Shown: piece after piece, positions 6,362 to 13,330 of the stretch
Layout: the number at the start of each line of letters is the position of its first letter
Position numbering within the stretch: the stretch's first letter is position 1
The notes under the pieces: generated by a model
Databases searched by the model: none
Seen by the model: the letters and a program-made list of their open reading frames with translations, nothing else
Told to the model about the DNA's origin: nothing
Made by a program: the position numbers and the translations under genes
Origin: DASQFQ01 sp038327685
GTDB taxonomy: Bacteria; Actinomycetota; Thermoleophilia; Solirubrobacterales; Solirubrobacteraceae
Assembly: GCA_038327685.1 (NCBI GenBank)
Contig: JBBQLH010000059.1
Coordinates: 1 to 25,067 of the forward strand
Direction: 5' to 3'
DNA: 25,067 nt

Positions 6362-7339
6362 ATGTGCGACTCCCTCCGCCGGCCGCTCGCCGTCGTGCTC
6401 CTTGCGGTCGCCTGCGTGACCGTGTCCGCCTGCGGCGGCGGCGGCCAGGCCGCGGCGCCGACGGTCGTGGTCGCGCTCGACTTCATCCCGAACGCCGTGC
6501 ACGCGCCGATCTACACGGCTGTGCGGACCGGGAGCGACCGCCGCCACGGCGTCCGGCTCGAGATCCGCAAGCCCGGCTCGGGCCCGGACTCGCTGAAGCT
6601 GGTCGCGAGCGGCAAGGTCGACCTCGGCGTGCTCGACATCCACGACCTGGCGATCGCCCGCCGCCGCGGCGCCGACCTCGTCGGGATCGGCGCGCTGATC
6701 CGGCGCCCGCTGGCGGCGCTCATCGCCCAGCCGGGGATCAAGCGCCCGCGCGACCTCGAGGGGCGCACCGTCGGCGTGTCCGGGCTGCCGTCCGATCCCG
6801 CGTTCCTGCGTGCCATGCTCGAGCACGACGGCGCCGCCTACGACAAGGTCAAGCAGGTCACGATCGGCTTCAACGCGGTCAGCCGGATCCTGAGCCGGAG
6901 GGTGGCGGCGGCGCCCGCGTTCTGGAACGCCGAGGGCGTCGCCCTGCGCCGCCGCGGGCTCGCGATCGAGGAGCTGCGCGTCGAGGACTACGGCGCGCCG
7001 CCCTACCCGGAGGTGATCCTGATCACGGCGCGCAAGACGCTGCAGCGCCACCGCGACCGCCTCGTGCGCGCGCTCGCGGCGATCGAGGACGGCCGGCGCG
7101 ACGCGCTCGCCCACCCCGCCGCCGCGGTGCGCCAGATCGCGCAGGCCGCCGAGACCCGCGACGTCGGTCTGGTCGGCGCGCAGCTCCAGGCGGTCCGGTC
7201 GGCGTTCGCGCCCGGGCTGCGCCTCGATCCCGAGATCCTGCGGCGGTGGGCCGACTTCGACGCCCGCATCGGGATCGTCGACCGCCGGCCCGACGTCGAG
7301 CGCGGGTTCGACCTGACGCTGGCGCCGCGCGCTCCGTAG
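6362..7339 (+). CDS. NMT1/THI5-like ABC transporter substrate-binding lipoprotein
   Basis: A 325-residue periplasmic-type binding protein. Residues 1-23 are a lipoprotein signal ending VSAC with the acylated cysteine at 24. The mature start, VVVALDFIPNAVHAPIYTA, matches the LDWxPNxxHxGxY signature of the NMT1/THI5-like family that binds thiamine pyrimidine precursors (HMP, formylaminopyrimidine) or related small heterocycles. A LVASGKVDLGV motif and a RPRDLEGRTVGVSGLP hinge segment follow, both typical. No permease or ATPase gene adjoins it, so partners must be elsewhere. Start at ATG 6362. The divergent neighbour is a queuosine-salvage gene, so a purine- or queuine-like ligand is a speculation worth noting; thiamine precursor is the default call. 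Confidence 0.8.
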   Translation: MCDSLRRPLAVVLLAVACVTVSACGGGGQAAAPTVVVALDFIPNAVHAPIYTAVRTGSDRRHGVRLEIRKPGSGPDSLKLVASGKVDLGVLDIHDLAIARRRGADLVGIGALIRRPLAALIAQPGIKRPRDLEGRTVGVSGLPSDPAFLRAMLEHDGAAYDKVKQVTIGFNAVSRILSRRVAAAPAFWNAEGVALRRRGLAIEELRVEDYGAPPYPEVILITARKTLQRHRDRLVRALAAIEDGRRDALAHPAAAVRQIAQAAETRDVGLVGAQLQAVRSAFAPGLRLDPEILRRWADFDARIGIVDRRPDVERGFDLTLAPRAP

Positions 7340-7352
7340 TACGGTCGCGCCG

Positions 7353-7490
7353 ATGCCCGAGCCGGCCTTCGAGACCATCCTCACCGCCACCGACGGCCCG
7401 ATCGCGACGATCACGCTGAACCGCCCGGAGCAGCTCAACACGATCGTCCCGCCGATGCCCGACCACGAGTGTCACCTCGAACACGCATGA
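7353..7490 (+). pseudogene. Truncated enoyl-CoA hydratase/isomerase (crotonase) 5' fragment
   Basis: The frame from ATG 7353 reads FETILTATDGPIATITLNRP, then EQLNTIVPPMPDHE. This is a clean crotonase N-terminus with the hallmark LNRP motif. At codon 38-39 the reading runs into the left arm of a hairpin and stops at TGA 7488 after 45 codons. Family members have about 260 residues, so the CoA-binding, oxyanion-hole and catalytic parts are missing, and no continuation is present beyond the hairpin. The sequence TAGTACGGT at the upstream gene's stop, 11-19 bases before the ATG, could be a promoter -10 region. Only the 5' end of a once functional gene remains. Confidence 0.75.
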
Positions 7491-7511
7491 CGTGGTCGAG
7501 GTGACACTCGT
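7465..7511. repeat. 47-nt near-perfect palindrome at the crotonase break point
   Basis: A 16-base arm (ACGAGTGTCACCTCGA, 7465-7480) is matched exactly by its reverse complement at 7496-7511. Inside it, CACG (7482-7485) pairs with CGTG (7491-7494) after a single A/G mismatch, leaving a 5-base loop CATGA. The pairing would be about 20 bp in all. It is far longer than a typical terminator stem, has no T-run and begins where crotonase similarity ends. A REP- or MITE-like insertion is likely; an rho-independent terminator is the alternative. Confidence 0.75.
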
Positions 7512-7597
7512 CGTTCTCAGCGGCTCGTCGCCGCCCGCCGGCTCGTCCCACTCCCACCCAGTCGCTGTTGACCTTTCTCGCGGAGCGCCGCGATCCT

Positions 7598-7618
7598 GGC
7601 GCTGACCGGCTCAGCGCC
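7598..7618 (-). terminator. Stem-loop spanning the stop codon of the DksA/TraR-type gene
   Basis: Arms GGCGCTGA (7598-7605) and TCAGCGCC (7611-7618) surround a 5-base loop. The right arm includes the TCA that is the stop codon of the minus-strand gene. It may act as a terminator or stabilise the 3' end. No T-run follows. Confidence 0.4.
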
Positions 7619-7991
7619 GTCGCGGCGCGTGGGTCCTGCGCTCCGACGCCGCACAGCTCACGCACAGCACGCCGTCGGGCATCGCCCGCAGCCGCGCGGG
7701 CGGGATCGGCTCGCCGCAGCCGTCGCAGATCCCGTAGGTCCCCTCGTCGAGCTTGGCCAGCGCTCGCTCGGTGCGCTCCAGACCGGTCTCGAGCGAGCGG
7801 CCGACGCCGATGTCGGTCAACCGGCTGACCGCCTCGATCGTGCCGTCCCCGATGCGCTTGCCGAAGCCCTGCGCCGCGCCGAGCTCGGGCCGTTCCGCGA
7901 GCGAGGCCACGCGCTCGCGCATGCTCTGCCGCCGCGCCTCGAGGTCGCTGCGGATCGCCGCGAGGTCGAGGTCGTCGGCGGGTGCGGGCAT
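7611..7991 (-). CDS. DksA/TraR-type C4 zinc-finger protein
   Basis: A 126-residue protein. The N-terminal half is a helical coiled coil (DLEARRQSMRERVASLAE up to about residue 80). The C-terminal TraR/DksA zinc finger has C89-D-G-C92 and C110-V-S-C113, within YGICDGCGEPIPPARLRAMP. The length and architecture match the RNA-polymerase-secondary-channel-binding family, though actinobacterial members are often of unknown target, and the tip residues that mark true DksA (DxxDxA) are not evident. ATG 7991 gives a natural N-terminus (MPAPADDLDL). It is divergent from the M36 protease gene by 55 bases. Confidence 0.85.
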   Translation of the reverse strand: MPAPADDLDLAAIRSDLEARRQSMRERVASLAERPELGAAQGFGKRIGDGTIEAVSRLTDIGVGRSLETGLERTERALAKLDEGTYGICDGCGEPIPPARLRAMPDGVLCVSCAASERRTHAPRRR

Positions 7992-7999
7992 CGCGATGG

Positions 8000-8012
8000 A
8001 CCCTAGTAGGGT
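8000..8012. promoter_or_regulatory. Symmetric -10-like element between divergent genes
   Basis: ACCCTAGTAGGGT is a perfect 13-base palindrome around a central G. It reads TAGGGT, a TANNNT-type -10 hexamer, in both directions, and lies 9 bases before the zinc-finger gene start and 35 bases before the protease start. No clear -35 element is visible for either direction. Confidence 0.3.
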
Positions 8013-8046
8013 GCGCGGTTGGCGGGGCCAGGCGAGGGGAGATGCG

Positions 8047-11000
8047 GTGAAGAGGATGCGTCCTGCAGGTGCCATCACGGCCCTGCTCATCACAGGGGTG
8101 CTCCTTTCACCCGCCGCCGCGATCGGCCAGGGCCGGAACGCCGGCGGCGCTGAGCTCAAGCCGTTCTTCGACAGCCGCGCCGGCGTCCGCGCGCCGGCGC
8201 GTACCGCGCGCGCGGGCCGTGCCGCCCGGATCGAACGCGCGCGCACCGCGCTGCGCAGCCGTCTCGGCCGCTCCGGCGTCCTCGACGTCGACCCGATCAC
8301 GAACACGCCGCGCTCGCTGACCGCGCTCGACGGCGCCCTCACCGGCCCCAGCGGCGCCGGCCGCGACGCGATCGCGCGCTCCTTCCTGCGCATGAACGCC
8401 GGCGCGCTCGGGCTGTCGGCGAGCGACGTCGACGCCCTCGATCCCGCCCAGCGCGTGGATGCCCCGGGCGGCGTCACGATCCTGCGCTACGGCCAGTCCC
8501 TCGACGGTATCCCGACCTTTGACAACGGCGTGCGCGTCGCACTCGACCACGCCGGTCGCGTGCTCGGCGTCACCGGCTCGCCGCAGCCCGGCCTCGCCGT
8601 CGCCTCCACCACGCCCAAGCTCGACGCGGCGGCCGCGATGCGCGCCGTGCAGCGCAGCGTCGGCGCCACGCGCGCCGTGCGCGTGAGCGGTGGTCCCTCC
8701 GGCGCGCGCCGGACCACCCGCTTCGCCACCGGCGAGCAGGCCCGGCTGACCCTCTTCGGCGCGCAGAGCGGGCCGCGGCTGGCCTGGCGCGTCGACTTCA
8801 GGGCGAGCTCGAGCGAGCACTACGACGGGATCGTCGATGCGCAGACGGGCCGGCTGCTCTATCGCGCCAATCGCGTCAAGGGCTACTCGGCGCGGGTCTT
8901 CGACTACTACGCGGGGGCGCCGCAGGGCGGCGACCCCAACCGCCTCCAGGACCTCACGACGCCGGGCTGGCTGCCGGCCACGGCGACCAACCTGACCGGT
9001 CCGTTCTCGCACGCCTGGTCGGACGTCAACGACGACAACCTCGCCACGCCCAGCGAGGAGGTCACGCCCACGAGCGGCGACTTCCAGTTCACCTTCGTGC
9101 CGTTCAACGACAACGGGCCGCCACGCTGCACGCCGACGCACCTGTGCTCCTGGGACCCCGTCGGCGCTCGCTCGAGCTGGCAGACGAACCGGAAGCAGTC
9201 CACCACCGAGGCCTTCTTCATGGTCAGCAAGTACCACGACCACCTCGCGACCCCCGCGATCGGGTTCGACCAGGCGTCGGGCGCGTTCCAGAACACCGAT
9301 CCGGTGCTGACCCAGTCCCTCGACGGCGCCGACACCGCGGGTGACGGCGGCCCGGACAGCGACCACACCGACAACGCCAACATGGACACACCGCCCGACG
9401 GCCAGTCGCCGACGATGCAGCTGTTCCTGTTCGAGTACTCGGACGCACTGCCGTTCTTCGACTACAACGGCGACGACGCGGCGACGATCTGGCACGAGTA
9501 CACCCACGGCCTGTCCAATCGGCTCATCACCGACCAGGACGGCGTGGGCGCCCTCAACAGCGCTCACTCGGGCGCGATGGGCGAGGCCTGGAGCGACTGG
9601 TACGCCGAGGATCTGCTCGTCCGCGAGGGCCTCGAGACCGACGACCCCGACCTGAGCGGCGAGATCGACCTCGGCGAGCCGTCGGACGCGGTGCGCCACG
9701 CGACCCGCTTCGAGGCGATCGACTGCCCGGCCGGTGTGGGCTCGTCGGACCCCGCCTCGGCCTGTCCCGGCGGCAACGCGACCGGTCCCGGCGGCTTCAC
9801 GCTCGGCGACTTCGGCCACGTCGCGGGAGGACCCGAGGTCCACTCCGACGGTGAGATCTGGGTGCAGACGCTGTGGGACCTGCGCACGCGGCTGGTCGAC
9901 GCCAACGCCGGCGACGACCACGCGGGCTCCGACGCGGCCGAGGCGCTGATCACGATGGGCATGCGCCTGGCGCCGCCCGAGCCGAGCATGCTCGACATGC
10001 GCAACGCGATCCTCCAGGCCGACACCGCCCTCAACGGCGGTGCCCGGCACGACCTGGTGTGGTCGGTGTTCGCCCACCGCGGGATGGGCTATTACGCCTC
10101 CGTGTTCGACAGCTCGGACGCCAAGCCGGCCGAGAACTTCAGCGTCCTGCCGGCCGCGGGCACCCCGCAGGGCAAGCTGCGCGGGACGGTCTCGGACTCC
10201 CAGACCGGCCTCCCGCTCGCGGGCGCCCACGTGCGCATCGGCGCGGCGAGCACCGGCACCGGCGCCGCGGCCCTCACCGCGACCACGGGGCCGGACGGCG
10301 GCTACGCGATCGACGCGATCACCGAGGGGACCTACGGCAAGCTGGCCGTGCGGCCGCCGAGCGGTGGCTATGACCCCGTCGACGTCCCCGACGTCGTGAT
10401 CCGCGGCGGCGAGACCGTCACGCAGGACGTGACGATGAACCGCAACTGGGCCTCCAAGCCCGGTGGCGCCTCGATCGTGTCGACCAACGACGACACCGGC
10501 GAGCCGGTCTGCGGGCCCAACGCGCTGATCGACGACCAGGACGGCGGCCGCGGCTGGTCGGCGTTCAACCCGACGGGACCCAACTATCCGGCGCCGCTGA
10601 GCGGCGACGCGCCGACGACGACGATCGCGCTGCCCGAGGCCATTGACGTCTCCGCGATCGGCATCGATCCGGCCAGCACCTGCGGCGACGGAGCGTCGGC
10701 CACGCTGAAGGGCTACAAGCTCGAGGTCTCCTCCGGCGGGACGACGTTCCGCACGTTCTCCGAGGGCGAGTTCACGGCCGGCGAGGGCGGCGAGCTGAAC
10801 CGGCTCGAGGTGGCGGGCAACCTCGGCGCGAACGTGCGGCGGGTGCGCCTGACGCTGCTCTCGCCGCAGAACGACGGCCCGGGGTTCGCGGGCGACGACT
10901 TCATCGACGTGACCGCGCTCGAGGTGTTCGGCGCGGTGCCGAACGTGCTGCCGGCGGGCGGGCTCAAGGCGTCGCCCGCGAAGGCCGCGACCGGCCAGAC

Positions 11001-11598
11001 GGTGAGCTTCGACGCGTCGTCGTTCACGGATCCCGACTCGCGGATCACCGGCTACGACTGGGACTTCGACGGCAACGGCTCGGTCGACCGGACGACGGAC
11101 GGCCCGCGGACCGACTTCGCCTACGGCGCCGCCGGCACGTTCGCGCCCAAGGTCAGGGCCAAGGACTTCCGAGGCGGTGCCGGGACCGGCGCGACGACGG
11201 TGACGGTCACCGCACCGCCGCCGCCGGCCGGGCCGGTGGTCACCCCGCCCGCGACGAAGCCCACGCCGCTCCCGGTCATCACGATCGCCCGCTCGGGCAC
11301 GCGCGGGCGCTTCACGCTCCGCGTGACGTGCGCGCAGCGTTGCGTGCTGACCGGCAAGGTCACGCTGGCGAAGTCGCTGGCGCGCAACCTGCATCGCAAG
11401 CGCCTGACCGTCACGACGCTCAGGCGCACGATCACCTCGACCAGGCGCCAGACGATCCGGGTGAAGCTGTCCGCGGCCGTGATCAAGGCGCTCAAGCAGC
11501 GCCGGCTGAAGTCGCTGACGGTCAGCGCGCGCGCCGTCGCGCGCTACGCCGACGGGCGCAAGCGGACGGCGAGCCGGCGGCTCAGGGTCCGGAGATAG
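8047..11598 (+). CDS. Secreted M36 (fungalysin-type) zinc metalloprotease with accessory domains
   Basis: A 1183-residue extracellular protease. GTG 8047 is preceded by the ribosome binding site GAGGGGAG and starts a Sec signal peptide (hydrophobic ITALLITGVLLSPAAA). An FTP/PepSY-type inhibitory propeptide covers about residues 40-280. The M36 catalytic domain covers about 285-690: HEYTH at 483-487 supplies the two histidines and catalytic glutamate, and E513 in GEAWSDWYAEDL supplies the third zinc ligand. Then follow a CarboxypepD_reg-like beta domain (about 709-790), a discoidin-like beta sandwich (about 808-963), a PKD domain (about 972-1055, with GYDWDFDGNG), a proline-rich linker and a basic beta-rich C-terminal module (about 1075-1183). 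The protein should be secreted, self-activated and perhaps bound to cell wall or polymeric substrate. Its 3' end overlaps the convergent CpXC gene by 17 bases. Confidence 0.92.
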   Translation: MKRMRPAGAITALLITGVLLSPAAAIGQGRNAGGAELKPFFDSRAGVRAPARTARAGRAARIERARTALRSRLGRSGVLDVDPITNTPRSLTALDGALTGPSGAGRDAIARSFLRMNAGALGLSASDVDALDPAQRVDAPGGVTILRYGQSLDGIPTFDNGVRVALDHAGRVLGVTGSPQPGLAVASTTPKLDAAAAMRAVQRSVGATRAVRVSGGPSGARRTTRFATGEQARLTLFGAQSGPRLAWRVDFRASSSEHYDGIVDAQTGRLLYRANRVKGYSARVFDYYAGAPQGGDPNRLQDLTTPGWLPATATNLTGPFSHAWSDVNDDNLATPSEEVTPTSGDFQFTFVPFNDNGPPRCTPTHLCSWDPVGARSSWQTNRKQSTTEAFFMVSKYHDHLATPAIGFDQASGAFQNTDPVLTQSLDGADTAGDGGPDSDHTDNANMDTPPDGQSPTMQLFLFEYSDALPFFDYNGDDAATIWHEYTHGLSNRLITDQDGVGALNSAHSGAMGEAWSDWYAEDLLVREGLETDDPDLSGEIDLGEPSDAVRHATRFEAIDCPAGVGSSDPASACPGGNATGPGGFTLGDFGHVAGGPEVHSDGEIWVQTLWDLRTRLVDANAGDDHAGSDAAEALITMGMRLAPPEPSMLDMRNAILQADTALNGGARHDLVWSVFAHRGMGYYASVFDSSDAKPAENFSVLPAAGTPQGKLRGTVSDSQTGLPLAGAHVRIGAASTGTGAAALTATTGPDGGYAIDAITEGTYGKLAVRPPSGGYDPVDVPDVVIRGGETVTQDVTMNRNWASKPGGASIVSTNDDTGEPVCGPNALIDDQDGGRGWSAFNPTGPNYPAPLSGDAPTTTIALPEAIDVSAIGIDPASTCGDGASATLKGYKLEVSSGGTTFRTFSEGEFTAGEGGELNRLEVAGNLGANVRRVRLTLLSPQNDGPGFAGDDFIDVTALEVFGAVPNVLPAGGLKASPAKAATGQTVSFDASSFTDPDSRITGYDWDFDGNGSVDRTTDGPRTDFAYGAAGTFAPKVRAKDFRGGAGTGATTVTVTAPPPPAGPVVTPPATKPTPLPVITIARSGTRGRFTLRVTCAQRCVLTGKVTLAKSLARNLHRKRLTVTTLRRTITSTRRQTIRVKLSAAVIKALKQRRLKSLTVSARAVARYADGRKRTASRRLRVRR

Positions 11599-12244
11599 GC
11601 GCCGGCACCATCGGTGCGCGCCGCGAACGCGCCACGTTCACCCAGGTCGCAAGGGGATCGAAGATCCCCGGGAGGGCCGGGGTGAGCGCGGCCTCTCGCG
11701 CCGCTGTGGCCTCGTAGACCGGCCACGCCACCTCGGAGGCGTGCTCGCCGGTGAAGGTCAGGCTCGTGCCCGGCGCCGCCGCGTCGAGGATCGACCCGTA
11801 GGGCAGGTCCTCCTTCATCGCCTCGACGACGCGGTCGTCGAGCTCGTGGATCCGGCACAGCACCTTCTCGCGCAGCTCCTCGAGCCCGAACACGAGCCGG
11901 ATCGCGAGCGCCGCCCCGAGCTCGCGCACGAACAACGGGCCCTCCTCGAGCAGCGGCACGGACAGCACGCGGCGCGCGTCGGGCTCCAGCAGCGGCCACT
12001 CGGGGCGCTCGGACTCGCGCAGCACCACGACGCACAGGCGGCCGGGCAGGTCCGTCCACATGAATCGCTCGTAGTGCAGGTGCTCGGCGCCGCAGCGCGG
12101 GCATGTCATCCGCAGCAGCGTGCGGTCGATCAGCTGCAACTGGAACGGCGGATGGCGCACGGGGTTGGCGCTCTCGATCGTCACCGCCTCGACGTCGAGG
12201 CCGCAGCTACGGCAGGCGATCTTGCGGAGCGCGGTCTTGGACAT
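11582..12244 (-). CDS. CpXC domain protein
   Basis: A 220-residue soluble protein. The N-terminal zinc-ribbon-like part has C11-R-S-C14 and C48-P-R-C51, the second being the CPxC that names the CpXC family, with FQLQLIDRTLLRMTCPRCG as a typical context. The rest (about 70-220) is a mixed alpha/beta domain without known motif. The molecular function of the family is not established. Its ATG follows directly after the TAG stop of the upstream 361-residue gene (no spacer), so it is the third gene of a tight unit with the zincin-repeat protein. Its C-terminus overlaps the M36 gene by 17 bases on the other strand. It may be an accessory, chaperone or immunity-type partner of that unit; this is inference. 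Confidence 0.8.
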   Translation of the reverse strand: MSKTALRKIACRSCGLDVEAVTIESANPVRHPPFQLQLIDRTLLRMTCPRCGAEHLHYERFMWTDLPGRLCVVVLRESERPEWPLLEPDARRVLSVPLLEEGPLFVRELGAALAIRLVFGLEELREKVLCRIHELDDRVVEAMKEDLPYGSILDAAAPGTSLTFTGEHASEVAWPVYEATAAREAALTPALPGIFDPLATWVNVARSRRAPMVPAPISGP

Positions 12245-13330
12245 CTACGGAGCGTCTCCTCTCGCCGCGCGCCAGCCGGCGCCGTCGGCCACCTCGAGCG
12301 TCCACTCCGACGATCCGTCGAGCGGCAGGCGGACGCGCCCCTCCTGCGCCATGTCCGCCTCGGTCTTGACGCCGGCGACGCGCGGGGAGCGCTGGCGGGC
12401 GCCGCCGGCCACCCACGCGACGAGCGGAGCCGGGAGGGAGGCGGTCAGCTCGCCGCCGGCGACGTGGGCGCTGCTCAGGAGATCCTGGGGGAGGAGCCCC
12501 GGCGGGAGCAGGTCGGCGGCGGAGAGCAGCGGCACGAGCTCCGCGGGCGGGGCGGCCCAGTCGACGCTCGGGCCGCCGCCCCGGTCCGGCACGTACACGG
12601 GGCCGAGCGCCCACAGCTCGACGACGAGCGTGTCCGGATGATCGGGCAGCGGCCGCGGCTCACGGACCGGCATCGCGCGCGGCGCGCGGGCGCGGCGGCG
12701 GGCGCCGTCGAGCGCGTCGACGAGCTGGTCGTCGGACAGCGCCGGCGGCGAGTCGGCGGGCGCGCCCGAGGGACCCTCGATCTCCCCGTCGGCGAGCTGG
12801 TAGCGCCACTGCAGGCTGAAGTCCGCGGCGAGGTCGAGCGTCGCCGTCGCCATCTCCTCCGGCGGCGTCACGCCGCCGCCGCCCTCGGAGGACCCGGTGG
12901 GCGCCGGGCCGACCCCGCCCGCGGCGGCGTAGGCCACCCACGCCGCCGGCATCTGCACCGTCATGCGCACGCCGCCGTCCCCCAACGGCGCCTCGTCCGC
13001 GCGCCAGCTGTCCGGGAAGCCCGGCGTCGCCCCGCCGGCGGCGGTGACGATGTAGATCAGCCCGCCGCCCCAGGGCTGACCGTCGAGCGGGCGCAGCTCG
13101 CTCAAGTCGCGAGCGGCATGGCTCAGGCCGGCGGGCACGGCGACGCGGCCGCCGGCGACGCGGAAGAAGGCGTTGCTCTTGCGCTCCTCGCCCTCGACCG
13201 TGACGCCCCACAGGTCGGAGAGGCGGTCGTCCCACGCGCGCCGCGCTTCGAACACCCTCGCGTCGGGGAGATCGGTCTGGGCGCGGGCGGCCGCCGCAAG
13301 GCGCTCCGCGCTCACCGGCTCGGAGGCCAT
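12245..13330 (-). CDS. Unrecognised 361-residue protein in the zincin/CpXC gene unit
   Basis: I do not recognise a family. The protein has no signal peptide, membrane helix or cysteine motif. It begins with a helical segment (SAERLAAAARAQTDLPDARV), then beta-rich stretches such as SNAFFRVAGGRVAVPAG and GGLIYIVTAAGG. A glycine/proline-rich low-complexity linker lies near residues 148-165, followed by DLAADFSLQWRYQL, an acidic PALSDDQLVDAL helix, and a proline-rich half ending with a WTLEVADGAGW strand. Its ATG overlaps the upstream zincin-protein stop by one base (TGATG) and its TAG abuts the CpXC ATG, which strongly suggests co-translation. It could be a structural adaptor, cargo-loading partner or immunity factor, but none of these is shown by sequence. 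Confidence 0.75.
   Translation of the reverse strand: MASEPVSAERLAAAARAQTDLPDARVFEARRAWDDRLSDLWGVTVEGEERKSNAFFRVAGGRVAVPAGLSHAARDLSELRPLDGQPWGGGLIYIVTAAGGATPGFPDSWRADEAPLGDGGVRMTVQMPAAWVAYAAAGGVGPAPTGSSEGGGGVTPPEEMATATLDLAADFSLQWRYQLADGEIEGPSGAPADSPPALSDDQLVDALDGARRRARAPRAMPVREPRPLPDHPDTLVVELWALGPVYVPDRGGGPSVDWAAPPAELVPLLSAADLLPPGLLPQDLLSSAHVAGGELTASLPAPLVAWVAGGARQRSPRVAGVKTEADMAQEGRVRLPLDGSSEWTLEVADGAGWRAARGDAP

Noticed and set aside
7753..8046. Upstream in-frame extension of the M36 gene
   Set aside because: It would be antisense to the DksA/TraR-type gene; the GTG at 8047 has a ribosome binding site and is followed directly by the signal peptide.
8107..11394. A 1095-codon open frame on the minus strand opposite the M36 protease
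   Set aside because: It is Arg/Val/Gly-rich shadow translation caused by high GC; the plus strand has a full domain series, signal peptide and ribosome binding site.
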